In this document: positions 24,261-35,074 of the stretch, piece by piece
How the letters are laid out: each line of letters opens with the position of its first letter
Position numbering within the stretch: position 1 is the first letter of the stretch
DNA from: Aquila chrysaetos chrysaetos
Taxonomy: Eukaryota > Chordata > Aves > Accipitriformes > Accipitridae
Length of the DNA stretch: 64,000 nt
Reading direction: 5' to 3'
NCBI RefSeq assembly: GCF_900496995.4
Contig: NC_044018.1
Coordinates: forward strand, 29,554,047-29,618,046
Program-made: the position numbers and the translations under genes
Notes under the pieces: generated by a model
What the model saw: only the letters and a program-made list of their open reading frames with translations
The model's database searches: none
Told to the model about the DNA's origin: nothing

Positions 24261-25552
24261 GGCTCGGCGACGGCTTCGTCCCCTCCCTGACAGATGGCTC
24301 CAACAGGTCCGGGCACCCGCACAAAGAGGCCGGTGGGCGCCCGAAGGAGGGGGGGGGGAAGACACGACGAAACCTCCCCCGGGGTTGGCGGTGGCCCTCA
24401 GATGCCGGGAGCAGGAATGACCCCCGGGAGCGAGCGGGGCGATGGCGGGTGTATTGTCTGCCGGCCTCGCCGCTTTTCAGCGCCCGGCCACGTGCCGCTC
24501 GCTAATCCCATTGTGCGGGGGTTTTGCATCTGTTGGGGTTACGGGCGGTTCTGGCCCCCCGGGACCGCTCTCGCAAGATGTTCAACCTTCCCGTTCCCGC
24601 CTCCGTCGCCAGCTCTGGGGTGGGCACCGCAAACCCGGGATGGGGACCTGGGTGGGCAGAGGATGGGGGGCTGCGGCTGGGGTGGAGGTGTCATCCCAGG
24701 TGGGTGCTGGGGGTCTCTGAGGTGGACGGGAGGGAAGCGCAGCCAGGCGTTACCGTTTACCAGCTGGGCTCAGCCCCACATCCAGCCCCCGGCAAACCAG
24801 GGCCACGCTGGTGAACCCCAAACCCCAAGCTGTGTCCACCCCACGAGCCTCCCGCCCCCATGTGTCCTTTCCTTGTGTCCCCCCCTCCCCAACGCCCCCC
24901 CGCGTAGCCCTTTCATCCCCCTCCATGTCTTTCCATCCCTCCCAGACATCCTCCATCCCTCATTTAACCCTCCCACCTCTCAGGGGTCATCCCCTCAGGT
25001 CTCCCATGCCCTGCAGGTCCCCCACATCTCATCCCACCCCCCCATCACCTTCACACCGTCCCACATCCCTCCCCAGCTCTCCATTCCCCAGGCACTGGTG
25101 GCTCCGGACACCGGCTCATTACCCCACACCCATCTCAGCTCAGGGGCACGGCTTGGGTCCCCATCACCCAGCATATTCCCACCCATGCCTGCTCATCCTG
25201 AGCCTCAGTTTCCCTCTCTGCTGTGGGGCTCCGAGCAGTGCAGACCATGAGGAACAGACTGCACTGTCCCCGTGACACCTAGAGAAGATGTGGCAGGTCC
25301 TGAGCTTGTCCACGTTACCCCCATCTGTTGGTCACACGCAAGATGTCCCTCACCCTGTCGCCCTTCCCTGGCACTGTGCAAGGAAATCTCCCTTGAAAGC
25401 ATCATCCTTCTCAGATGCTCCACATCCTGGGGCTGCGATCACAGAGGGGGGCAAGCTGCAATCCCGGTGGGGCTGGCACTATGGGGGGGACTCGGGGGGA
25501 CCTGGAGCAGGTTGTCCCAATGGCTGCAGGACTTGCCAAAAGGAGCTAGATT

Positions 25553-25730
25553 TGGAGTGCTCCACCTTGATGATGCTCCACCCTAGGATGCTCCATGTTG
25601 ATGATGCTCCACCTTGACGATGCTCTACCCTAGGATGCTCCACCTCGATGCTCCACCTTAGGATGCTCCACCTTGATGATGCTCCATCCTGAGATGTTCC
25701 ACCTCGATGATGCTCCACCTGGAAAGCAAA
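25553..25730 (+). repeat. Minisatellite (TTGATGATGCTCCACC)n
   Basis: Degenerate repeats of gatgctccaccttgatgat interrupted by ctaggatgctccac variants over about 180 bases. Confidence 0.9.
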
Positions 25731-25944
25731 TGAAGCCACCACTCAGATGCTCCGGGCAGGGCACAAACCTGCACATACAACGGGCAAAATTTGGGGATGA
25801 TGAGAAGGGGGGAGATACATCCCAACCCTGTCCCCGTGTCCCACCAGCACCCCAGGCCACAGCCGCCCACCCCAGCATTTCTCTCCGTCCCCTAACCCAC
25901 TTGCCAGCCCCTGGCCTCGGAGAGGCCACGGCCTGGAAGGGAGG

Positions 25945-26150
25945 GTAATTGCCAGAGTAAATATTGTGAAAGCCGATTGCCGCCCCGGTGCCGGCCGCCC
26001 ACCGCCCCCACGCCCGGGCTGGCATTCCTGGGCCTGTGCGGAAACGCAATTACCGCGTATTAACGGGGTCTAATTTAATCCCAGCAGCTGCGCCCGGGAC
26101 GGCTGATTTGCATGACACTGGGGAATGCAATTAAAGAGAAATCAGGGGCT
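25945..26150. promoter_or_regulatory. Octamer / E-box / homeodomain cluster (candidate enhancer)
   Basis: Within 200 bases: taatttaat (26071-26079), E-box cagctg (26085-26090), POU octamer atttgcat (26106-26113) and gcaattaaag further right. This mix suits a neural bHLH/POU enhancer near NEUROD4, but it is inference from motifs only. Confidence 0.35.
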
Positions 26151-28358
26151 GGGGGGCCCGGCGGGGCAGCGAGGGGCCGGGGAAGATGCGGCCAGCGCTC
26201 GCTGACCCGTGTTTGTCAACTTGAGCGATGGTGGCACTGGGGAGAGGTGGCGGGGGGGGGCTGTGACAAAGGGACACTGTCCCTGGGGTCCCCCGGCAGC
26301 TCCGTTTTGGGGGTCTCCCAAGCCCCACGAGCACTGTCCTGGTGGCCCAACCATGGGGTCCAGTTGGCTGCAGAGGGTGTTTCACCATCCTGGTGGCTGT
26401 TGGCACTGGAGAAGGGACATGTCAGGGGTTGGGGACACGCTGTGGGGACCAGCCGTGTCCCCAGCCCTCCTCCTGCCTGCTGGCTGCCTCCTCCCCCCCC
26501 CCCCACCAAAAACCCCCAGACATGGGGCACAGAGTACAGGGCACGTAGTGTGTCCCGATGCTTCAGGGTGCTCTGGAGATGTACGGGGCTGAGCCTCTCA
26601 CACGGCTCCCTGCCTCAGTTTCCCCTGCCCAGCCCAGGGCTGGTCCCCCGTCGAGGAGGCAGGTGTGGGAGGGATGCTGAATGCCCAGATGGACCGGGAG
26701 GCAGAGAGGGGCTCAAGTACCCCCAGCAAGAGGGGAGGGAAGGGTCACTACCCCGCTGTTCCCCCCCAGGAGCAAGCGTGGGAGCTGTTCCCAGAGCGGC
26801 TGCTGGCTCGCTGGGCTCCTGGCTGCCCGCAGGACGCGGCGGCTGCGGGCACAGCTGGGAAAGCCCAGATTCATTCCCGGTTGCCTCCGGCCCCATGGAG
26901 CTGGCAGGGATGCCCAGGCATCCTCCTCCCGAGAGCAGGGCTGGGCACACCCCGGAGCTGGGGGATGCTGGGGATGGTCCCTATTTAGGGAAGACATCTC
27001 CATCGCACGCAGGGGACAGCGAGTGACACCCCAGCCGTGCCATCACCGGGTGCATCAGTATGGGTGAAGCCAGGACGTCCCCACGGCTCAGTGGGGACCC
27101 CATTGCCAGAGGTCTCTGGAAAAGAGAGGGGTGCGATGCCCAGCACCTTCTCCAGAAAACGGTTTACCAGAGCAGGGAAAGAACCTTTTCCCCAGCCCTG
27201 CTGGGGCAGAAACCCCCTAAGGCTCAGCCCCGAGACGGGCTTTTCCTGCTGGGAGCGGGGCCGCACCAGCAGGTTCATAGTGGGGGTGTCCTGGGTGGGC
27301 TGGGGGACACATGAACCTGGCTGCTGAGGAGCAGGATCCAACCCACCACGTCCCAGTCCCCCTGCCCCACGCATGCACGTGCCAGGCAGGGTCCTGGGGG
27401 TCCCCACGCCGAGGGCAGCCAGCGTGGCACAGCGGTTCCTGCACAGAGGTGCCCCGGAGGGCACCGTCAAACTGGGGGTGCAGGCGAAGCACCCCGACCC
27501 GCTGCCGGGGTGCAGGTGTCTGGGACGAGCAGTCGGCGTGTCGTCCCCAGCCCCTGCTTTGCATCTCAATGAAGGCTCCCAGGTTGGCATAATTCGGCGG
27601 AGGGGACGCTGGGCGTGCGGGGGTTCAGGCGACATCTGCTCATGGGCCGGGGGCTGCTCATGGTCTGGGGGTGCTGGTCCAGCCCCGCTCCATCACTCCT
27701 CGACAGCTCGGGGTGGGGGGGGGTCTCCAGCCCCGGGCAGCCCTTCGCCCTCCCAGGCTGCCTGCAAGCAGCACCATCATTTTCCCCTTGCTCCTCTGCT
27801 TGCTCCAAAACTCTGCTCCCTGGGATGCTCAGCTCAGCGCCCAGCCCCTCCCCTGCAGGCTGTCATTTTAATAACGAGATATTTTCTTATATGACGTCTG
27901 CAGAGCAGCCCCAAACAGGCCCGAGTCACGAGCGGGAGCTGCCCAGCTCCCAGAGGAAAAGCCACGGACTGTCGCAGGTCGCTGCAGCGGTGATGGCACA
28001 CACGGCCCTGGGGCCGCTGCGTGACCCCCCCCCCCTTGCCCCTGGGGACCGTGACCTCCCACCCGGGGAAGGCTGCAGCTCCGTCACACGCGTGTGTGAG
28101 GGTGCAGAGCCAGAAGTGGAGCTGGGAGAACGCCGGCTGCGCATCCCCGGGCGGGAGCTGACATCTGCTGGTAAGAAACCTCAGCAGCCCACAGCCCCGT
28201 GGGGTACCCCACGTCCCGCTCGGGGTGCGAGCCGGGCCCGCGTCCAGGCGTCGCCACAAATTTGGGGGAAATGAGAGCCTGGCCACGCAGAGATCCTCGA
28301 GCGGGAGGGCTTGTGCAAACCTCTGCGTCCCCCAGCATGTAGGGTTGGAGGCAGCACA

Positions 28359-28886
28359 GTCCTGGGGGTGCTGGGCAGATCTGGGGGTCAGGACATGGGG
28401 TACAGCACAGTTCTGGGGTCACAGGACAGATTTGGGGTTCCAGGACGTGGGGTACAGCACAGTTCTGGGGTCACAGGACTGATTTGGGGTTCCAGGACCT
28501 GGGGTACAGCACAGTTCTGGGGTCACAGGACAGATTTGGGGGGCCAGGACATGGGGTACAGCACAGTCCTGTTGTCACAGGACAGATTTGGGTTTCCAGG
28601 ACATGGGGTACAGCACAGCCCCGGGGTCACAGGACTAATTTAAGGTTCCAGGACATGGGGTACAGCACAGCCCTGGGGTCACAGGAGTGATTTGGGGGGC
28701 CAGGACATGGGGTACAGCACAGCTCTGGGGTCACAGGAGAGATTTGGGGTTCCAGAACATGGGGTACAGCACAGTTCTGGGGTCACAGGACTGATTTGGG
28801 GGATGAGGACATGGGGTACAGCACAGTTCTGGGGTCACAGGAGAGATTTGGGGTTCCAGAACATGGGGTACAGCACAGCCCCAGGG
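28359..28886 (+). repeat. 52-bp minisatellite, about ten copies
   Basis: The unit contains ggggtcacaggacagattt and catggggtacagcacag. Landmark ttct recurs at 28411, 28463 and 28515 and the matching site at 28567 and 28619, an exact 52-base period. Copies are very similar, suggesting recent expansion. Confidence 0.97.
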
Positions 28887-29689
28887 CCCAGGACTTTGGG
28901 ATGGGCATTGCCCTGTGCACCGCACAGCCCCCCCATCCCTGCGTGCCCCCCTGCAGCATCCCCAGAGACACCCCCCCCCCGCAGCTGCCTGCGGCCACTT
29001 CCACCCCTTAAACCCTCAGGGTGGGGACAAAAGGACCCCGTGTGGGCATCGGCACGGTGGTCCTGGCCTCTTGGGACCAGATTCATCCCAGCAAAAACCC
29101 TCCTGGGGTCTGTCCAGAGCCTGCCCCAAAGTCCCCAGAGGCTGGCGGTTTGTCTTGGGTCCCCCTGGCCCTGGGCAGGCTCTGCAGGAGGAGGAGGAGG
29201 AGGAGGAGGAGGAGGAGGAAGATGCCTTGGCACAGGCGGTGACACTGCTGCCTGGACGGCGACCACGGGCCCCAGATGTTGAGCTGCGGGCACGGCTTTG
29301 CCGGGAGCCGCCGTCTCTGCCCGTTTGGCAACCTCCTCGCCCAGCTGCCGCCCCCTCTCCTCCGGCTGCCGTCCCCCCCGGAGCATCCCTGGACCATCCC
29401 TCGGGACCGACGACGGGCGAGGAGCTGCCGCGGCACCTGGTCCAGCTTGGCCCCGACCCAGACGTAGAGATTTGCTAGCATCCCCGGGAGGGCTGTATGG
29501 ATCTGCGCCGGCTCAGGGAAAGCATCCCTAGGGAAGAGGAGTCCGGGCACCTCTACGGACGCCAGGATCCAGCCAAGGGGTGACTTTGCTGGAGGAAGAA
29601 CAGAGGGGAATGTTCGCCAGGGTCAGGGCAGAGCATCCCCAAGGATGCCCGGCCTCCCTGGGGAGCAAGGGTTGCTCTTCGCGGGGAAC

Positions 29690-29870
29690 ATGGATTTTCT
29701 GAGAATTTACAAGTAAATCCATTAATTAGTTTATGAGCTAAAATTAATTAGAAATGGGTCCTCTAAGGGCTGCTGCTCCGTGTCGGGTCGTTAGGTCCGG
29801 CTGACAGTAATAGCAGTAAATCGAGTTAACTGAAATAATCGCGGTGACGTCTCTCAGCCAGCTGGGTTGG
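29690..29870. promoter_or_regulatory. AT-rich islet with paired TAATTA sites (candidate enhancer)
   Basis: attaattag at 29721-29729 and aattaattag at 29742-29751, followed by a CRE-like tgacgtc at 29845-29851. The islet stands out sharply from GC-rich flanks. Confidence 0.3.
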
Positions 29871-31416
29871 CTCCAGGCGCAGCACGGCTCCGAGCTCCAA
29901 ATTCAAACTGCACATGGAGGCTGCGGCCACGGGTTCTTCTGAGGGGACCGGAGCAGGAGGCGACGTCCTGGGACACTGCGGTGTCTCCTGATGCCATCTG
30001 CCTGCTCCTCAAAAGGATGGAGAGCCAAAGACCCTCTGCGAGCTGCGCCCCGGGACCACATCCATACCCATCTCCCACCTCCAGCTGCTTCAGATCCAGA
30101 AAAAAAAGATGCCCTGAAGCCTCAGAGCTGTTGGATGGACATTGGCCTCCAGATCCAGTACCCTCCCAGTGCCCCCCACTCCAGTTACTGGGAACCCCTC
30201 AGTCTTTTGGAGCCACCACCTCCCGGGAGGTGACATCCAGCCGGGCCCTTACAGCCCTGAGCATCTTTGCGCAGAGGTTTTCTGCTCAGCGAAAAACCAG
30301 TCCCTTTTTAAGGTCAATCCTCGAGGTTTAGGGACAACGCCACACCTCGCTTTGTGCGATAGGCAAACACGAGCGAGCCTTTCACGCCGAATTACACCGC
30401 CCAGCACAAACCCAGGAGGGCTCTGTCAGCCGGAGTCTCATTGAAGCTCCACTCCATCCCCAGCAAATCCATCGCTAATAACGCACTAACCCACCTCGGG
30501 GAACAATTACAGGGCGAGGAGCTGTCAGGAATAACTTGTGCTGTCTCCCCAGGGACATCCCACTCTGCGGAGAGTGGCAGCGCCGCCACGTCCCAGCTTT
30601 CGGCGTCCCCGTCAGGAGCCTTTTCCTGGGGAAAAAAAAAAAAAAAAAGCTGTTTTTTAAGCTGAGATTTATCTCACCTGCGGTGGGAAACTGGAGGTGG
30701 CTGCTGGAGTTGTCACTGCATACATTTATCCACCCCCAACGCTTCCCTTGGCCAGCTCGGAGGTGGACTTTGCCATCTGAAAGCTCCTATGCGCTTGCAC
30801 AACACACCTTTCCCCTGCGAAACCGTCAAAAAAAAAAAAAAAAAAAAAGTTTTATTTACTCAAAAAGCTGCCCAGAAATGCCAGGGGGGAGGTGGTGGTG
30901 AGATGTGCGCAGCAGCACGCACCCCTGAGCCCAACTGGAGGAAGAGCTGCCAGCCAAGAGGAGGAGGAGGAGGCAGCTCTTCGCACGGGGATGAGGCATT
31001 TGCCTGCTCCAGGAGGTGCTGGGTTTATTCCTAGAAGGAGTTTATTGGGGGGGAAATCATTCATTTAGGACATCCCACCACCGGTGGAGAGGTAAGATGG
31101 GGTGGTCATGGGCAACCAGGTTTTGTCTGTCCTCCAAGCAGAAGCAAAGACATGAGACTTTTCCCACTGGTCTGCCAAGGTGGAAACCAGTAAGCACTGG
31201 TTCAGCAGCATGCCCTGGTTGCATGCAGATTTGGGGGTACAACTACAAGCTGCACCCCATGGAGCTGAGACCTTCTCAGGACCGCTCCAGGCTTATCCCG
31301 AATGGAGCCGTGTCTCTCCGAAGCATCCCACGACTCCGAAAAGACACAGAGCTTCTTCCTCCCCCATGTCCCCGGGAAGATCACCCGCTTCCCACGGAGC
31401 TGCCAGCATCATCCTC

Positions 31417-31430
31417 ATTGCCATGGCAAC
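31417..31430. promoter_or_regulatory. RFX X-box-like palindrome
   Basis: attgccatggcaac matches the RFX consensus half sites (RYYNYY, 2-base spacer, RRNRAC) with a perfect ggcaac half. Functional relevance unknown. Confidence 0.35.
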
Positions 31431-32435
31431 CAGGCAGCCCCCCCCCCCCCCCCCCCAGCCCCGCCACAGGCAGGTTTTTGGCAGAGCAGGGGGGGATGTC
31501 AGAGCTGTAAATCCAACACGCCGGTCCCCACAGGACCTCCATGCGGGGTGGGGGGGTGGGCAGACACAGCTGCATTTTGGACCCGGGGCCATGGCCAGGG
31601 TGGTCCACAGCTGGGGACAAGGAGACCCTGGGCAGGAGAACCCCCCTCCCCAGGGCTGGTGACCACCCCCTCGATGATGAGTGACGGGAAAGGGGTGAAA
31701 GCCGTTAGCCCCAAGGAGGACAGAAGATGCTGGATGTGGCAGGGGTGGCCAGCCTGTCCCCATGCACGCCCCAGCCACCCAATGTCACCTTGTGTCCCAG
31801 CCCTACTCATACCCAGAGCACCAGGACCTCCCCAGAGCGTCATCATCATCCCCTGCACCAGAAGTGGGGACACCGAGCTGGGGACCACCAGCAGCCTGAG
31901 TGGCAGGTGTCAGTCGGGAAGGGGGAGGGAAGAGCCCCGGGAGCTAACGAACTCTGCTAATGAGGGACAGAGCGCCTGGCACTCAAGCCCTGTAAGGGGA
32001 ATGAGAGCTTGGGGACAGAGAAATCTTGTGGGTTGGGGTCTTGGGGTCTGTTTTTTGCAGGACAGGCTAAAGGCACAGCTGGGCACAGCTGGATCCAGCT
32101 GAGCCCCTGCAGTTGGAGGGGTCCCAGGAGGCCTGGGAAGCAGCGGGGTGGTCTCCATGCCAGATACGGACTGAAGACCGTGACCATAGGGCTGGTGGGT
32201 GTCCTGGGACCACCACGTGTGGGATGGGTCCCTGGGGCTCAGCTGGCACCAGTCCCCGCCACGGGCACCTGAACCGAGTCGAGGGAGACTCGGTTCATTT
32301 AAAGCAGCTGCTTCCATCTGGCAGCAGGATCGTACCCTGGACTAGACCACAGCTGGGCTGGCTTTCAATCCCTCACGGCCACAGGTTACAGGCAAACACC
32401 AGGCAGGATGAGACAGGCAGCAATTAGGGGTTTGC

Positions 32436-32441
32436 TTTATT
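32436..32441 (-). terminator. Possible polyadenylation signal of the small secreted gene
   Basis: AATAAA on the minus strand about 0.8 kb beyond the predicted stop. If used, the 3'UTR would include the 21-bp minisatellite at 32783-33017. Confidence 0.4.
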
Positions 32442-32782
32442 GGTAGCTTTGGTCTGGAGCGATGCATGCATGTGGTGCAAGAAGAGCCGTGGGATGAGCT
32501 GGGAGGCAACCAGACCTGGCGTCAGGGAGCTGCGCGATGCTTGTGCAGAGCCAGGGATGCTGGGAGGGAGGAGAGGGACGCATCCTGCTCCCCAGGGAGC
32601 ACGCTGGCACCCGGGGCCAACCCTGGGAGGGAGCCCAAATTGCACAATGGAGGGGGAGCCAGTCCTGGGTCCTCCACTGCCCCAAAACCTGCTCTGAGTC
32701 AGCCCTCCCAGCCCAGCGCTGACTCCAGACGAGCTGCCGTGACACACAGAGACGTGGAGGTCCCTGGTGTGGGATCAGGGGA

Positions 32783-33017
32783 GGGTTGGTGGGATAGCTG
32801 GGATGTCTGGTGGGATGGCAGGGTGGTTTGGTGGGATGGCAGGGAGGTTTGGTGGGATGGCAGGGAGGTTTGGTGGGATGGCAGGGAGTTTGGTGGGATG
32901 GCAGGGAGGTCTGGTGGGATGGCAGGGAGGTTTGGTGGGATGGCAGGGAGGTTTGGTGGGATGGCAGGGTGGCTTGGTGGGATGGCAGGGAGGTTTGGTG
33001 GGATGGCAGGGAGATTT
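32783..33017 (+). repeat. 21-bp minisatellite (GGTTTGGTGGGATGGCAGGGA)n
   Basis: About eleven copies of a 21-base unit, one shortened to 20. A multiple of three, it keeps frames open (NLPAIPP repeated on the minus strand); this is not taken as a protein. It lies between the last predicted exon of the small secreted gene and its possible poly(A) signal. Confidence 0.95.
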
Positions 33018-33224
33018 AGATGCTCAGTGCTCAGGGCAGGAGCAGAGAAGGAGCTGGGCACGGTCCTGGGCAGCCATGGGAGGTGGTGGGGGCTCCCAGT
33101 GCCCCCAGGAGAGCATCCCCCCACCCAACCCCCAGCCCTGGAGCTGCATCCCTGCCAGTGACAGGACACGCCGTGTCCCCAGACTCCCCCGGGAAGGAAG
33201 GGACTTACTGTGCTGGCTTGCTGG

Positions 33225-34318
33225 TCACCTGGAAGAGAGGAAACACCTAAGAGAGGAAACACCTAAGAGGTAAGACCTGGCCCAGTCCCACCATCCCACC
33301 CTCATGGGAGCACCCAGCCGGCCCCCCAGCACCCACCCCGCTACAACCCCCACCAGCACCCAGTGCAGCGGGGTGGGAAGGAGCCAGGGACGCCTCTCGG
33401 GGCGGCAGCATCGCCGTCCCCGCTGACTGCGGCAGAGCCCTCCCGTCCCCCATTGCTCCCCCTTCCCCACTCACCCGATGAGGCTGGAACTCAGACCCTT
33501 CACCAGTGTGTCCAGCAGGTCAACGGTTAGGGCCAGCACTCCTCCTTCACCCTCCTTGGCTGCCTCGACATCTGCGGGAAGAATCGGGGTTACCCGAGCA
33601 CCCCGATGTGCCACGAACAGGGCGCTCCTCCTCCCCTCCACGGTACCTCCCACCCACCCACCGAAACCGGTGGCCCTGACGCCCGGCGCGTCTTGACCCT
33701 TGCGCTGACACCCTGGCCAAGGCCACCAGCCCCAAGGGAGCTGCCTCTCGCTGCGGGGTCTGCAGGGAGCCGGAGCTGCTCAGACCCCATCTGTGCCATG
33801 CGGGTCCGACCCACACGTTTCCCCACCTGCCTAGGAGGGAAGAGAGGGATGCAGGAGCATCCTCACCCTCCAGGAACAACCCCACCTTCAGAACAAGAGA
33901 AAAAAACCAAAGATTTGCCATTTTTTGGAGCGCTCGGGGTCTTTGAGGGGGGGTCCCAAAGCTCTGCCTTGCAGCCTGGCCACCGGACCCCCTGGGTGAG
34001 CAGGATTCACATGCAGGACCCCTAACTCACCGGAGCTTCCTGAAGACGTCTCATCAAGAGGAACTGCAGGAGGAAGAGAGAGACGGCATCACCCACCTCG
34101 GTGGGGTGTCAGGACCCCCCACCGCACACAGGACACCCCCCACTCTGCACCCAGCCCCTTGCACACATCTGGATGGCCTGACCCCCCCCCCTCCTGCACC
34201 CCATCGGCGACCACCCCAGTGTCACCCCGCATTCCCGCGGGGACATGCCCGACTCACGGCCAGCAGCCAGGCTGCAGACGAGCCCGGCCAGCAGCAAGGT
34301 GACCCAGAGCTTCATCAT
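33225..34318 (-). CDS. Small secreted peptide, GLYCAM1/LACRT/DCD-like candidate (about 64 aa)
   Basis: Not recognised as a named avian gene. Minus-strand exons: 34258-34318, 34031-34063, 33475-33571 and 33225-33228; phases 1, 1 and 2 agree and donors are GTGAGT-like. The peptide begins MMKLWVTLLLAGLVCSLAAG, a clear signal peptide. A short acidic/Ser-rich linker follows (LPLDETSSGSS), then DVEAAKEGEGG and a C-terminal amphipathic helix (VLALTVDLLDTLVKGL) ending SSSLIG. No cysteine in the mature part. A TATA box lies 70 bases before the ATG. The last exon has two possible acceptors made by a duplicated pyrimidine tract; both give a stop within six codons (64 or 68 residues). Mammals have GLYCAM1, LACRT, DCD and MUCL1 between PPP1R1A and TESPA1: also signal peptide, acidic/Ser-Thr middle, amphipathic C-terminal helix, several tiny exons. 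Orthology is inference; the exon reading is direct. It could instead be an unrelated secreted peptide, and additional small exons may be missed. Confidence 0.6.
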
Positions 34319-34386
34319 CCCGGAGGATTTCAGGTGACGACCACAGCCGGGGGCCACCCAGGGATGAGCCGGGCTGGGGTCTGTCC

Positions 34387-34395
34387 CTTATAAAG
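34387..34395 (-). promoter_or_regulatory. TATA box of the small secreted gene
   Basis: cttataaag, 70 bases upstream of the predicted ATG, placing transcription start near 34360. A CCAAT motif lies at 34406-34410 on the plus strand. A TATA promoter without CpG island fits a tissue-restricted secretory product. Confidence 0.65.
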
Positions 34396-34907
34396 GCAGC
34401 AGGCACCAATCGGCCTGGACTGGGAGGGCTCGGAGGTGCATGGGATTTTCCAGGTGTGGGAAGATGCCCGTGCCCGGGCGCCCCGCCAGGGGCAGGATTA
34501 GCCCGGATTAGCCCCGCAGCCCCTCCGGGCAGCACAGCCGGTCCTGCTGCCAGCCCCAAGAGCACCCAAACCAGCCCCAGCCCCATTCCCAGGACTCCCA
34601 GCCCTCTATGTTCCAAGCAATTCCCGAGTCCTCAAAGCCCCAACAGCTCGTGTGGCTCCATGGCTCCCACTCCACATCATCCCAGTGCACTCCATACCAC
34701 CCCAGTACACTCCATAGTCCCCCAGTACACTCCTGTTCACCCCACAAGCCTCCCATGCCCTCCCACACACCCCATACTCTCCAAGCCCCCCCCAGCTCAC
34801 TCCATAGCCCCCTGCTCACTCCCCAGCCCCTATACGCTCCTCGACTGCCAGCCCCCCAGCCGCAGACCTTTCCTGCTCATCACAGAGCACTTTTTCGGCT
34901 CCAGCAC

Positions 34908-35074
34908 TTTATTTCTCACCACTTGACAGATAACAGACAGGGAGGGGATGTTCGGGAGCAGTGCAGTCGGGGGGGGCACATGAAGGCAGCCCGGTCCCAG
35001 CCCCAGGCAGGGAGTGGGGATGCACAGGGCAGGTGATGATGGGGATCATCACGCTGATACACGGCAGCCTCTGA
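34908..35074 (-). other. Orphan 3'-terminal exon candidate
   Basis: On the minus strand a strong acceptor (TCTCTGTGTTTCAG) is followed by about 150 bases and then AATAAA (34908-34913), the layout of a terminal exon. In phase 2 it would encode only GCRVSA before a stop. No matching upstream exons were found between 35.1 and 38.3 kb, so this may be a second small gene next to the secreted peptide gene or a chance arrangement. Confidence 0.25.

Larger units (their letters stand above)
23441..32435. other. Intergenic region NEUROD4 to small secreted gene, no gene recognised
   Basis: Nine kilobases without a convincing exon. Holds minisatellites (listed separately), (AGG)n at 29186-29221, A-runs at about 30631-30648 and 30829-30848, and AT-rich islets in otherwise GC-rich DNA: 23868-23876 (attaattaa), 24090-24260, 25940-26150, 27845-27905, 29690-29870 and 30440-30540. 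These carry TAATTA-type words and are the best candidates for NEUROD4-linked enhancers. Confidence 0.5.

Noticed and set aside
30631-30848. Poly-A runs resembling SINE or retrocopy tails
   Set aside because: No flanking target-site duplication or recognisable body; they are isolated homopolymers.
32699-33262. 187-residue minus-strand frame with NLPAIPP repeats, beginning at the last exon of the peptide gene
   Set aside because: The repeats are the 21-bp minisatellite. The phase set by the upstream exon leads to an immediate stop, so this frame is not entered by the splice model.
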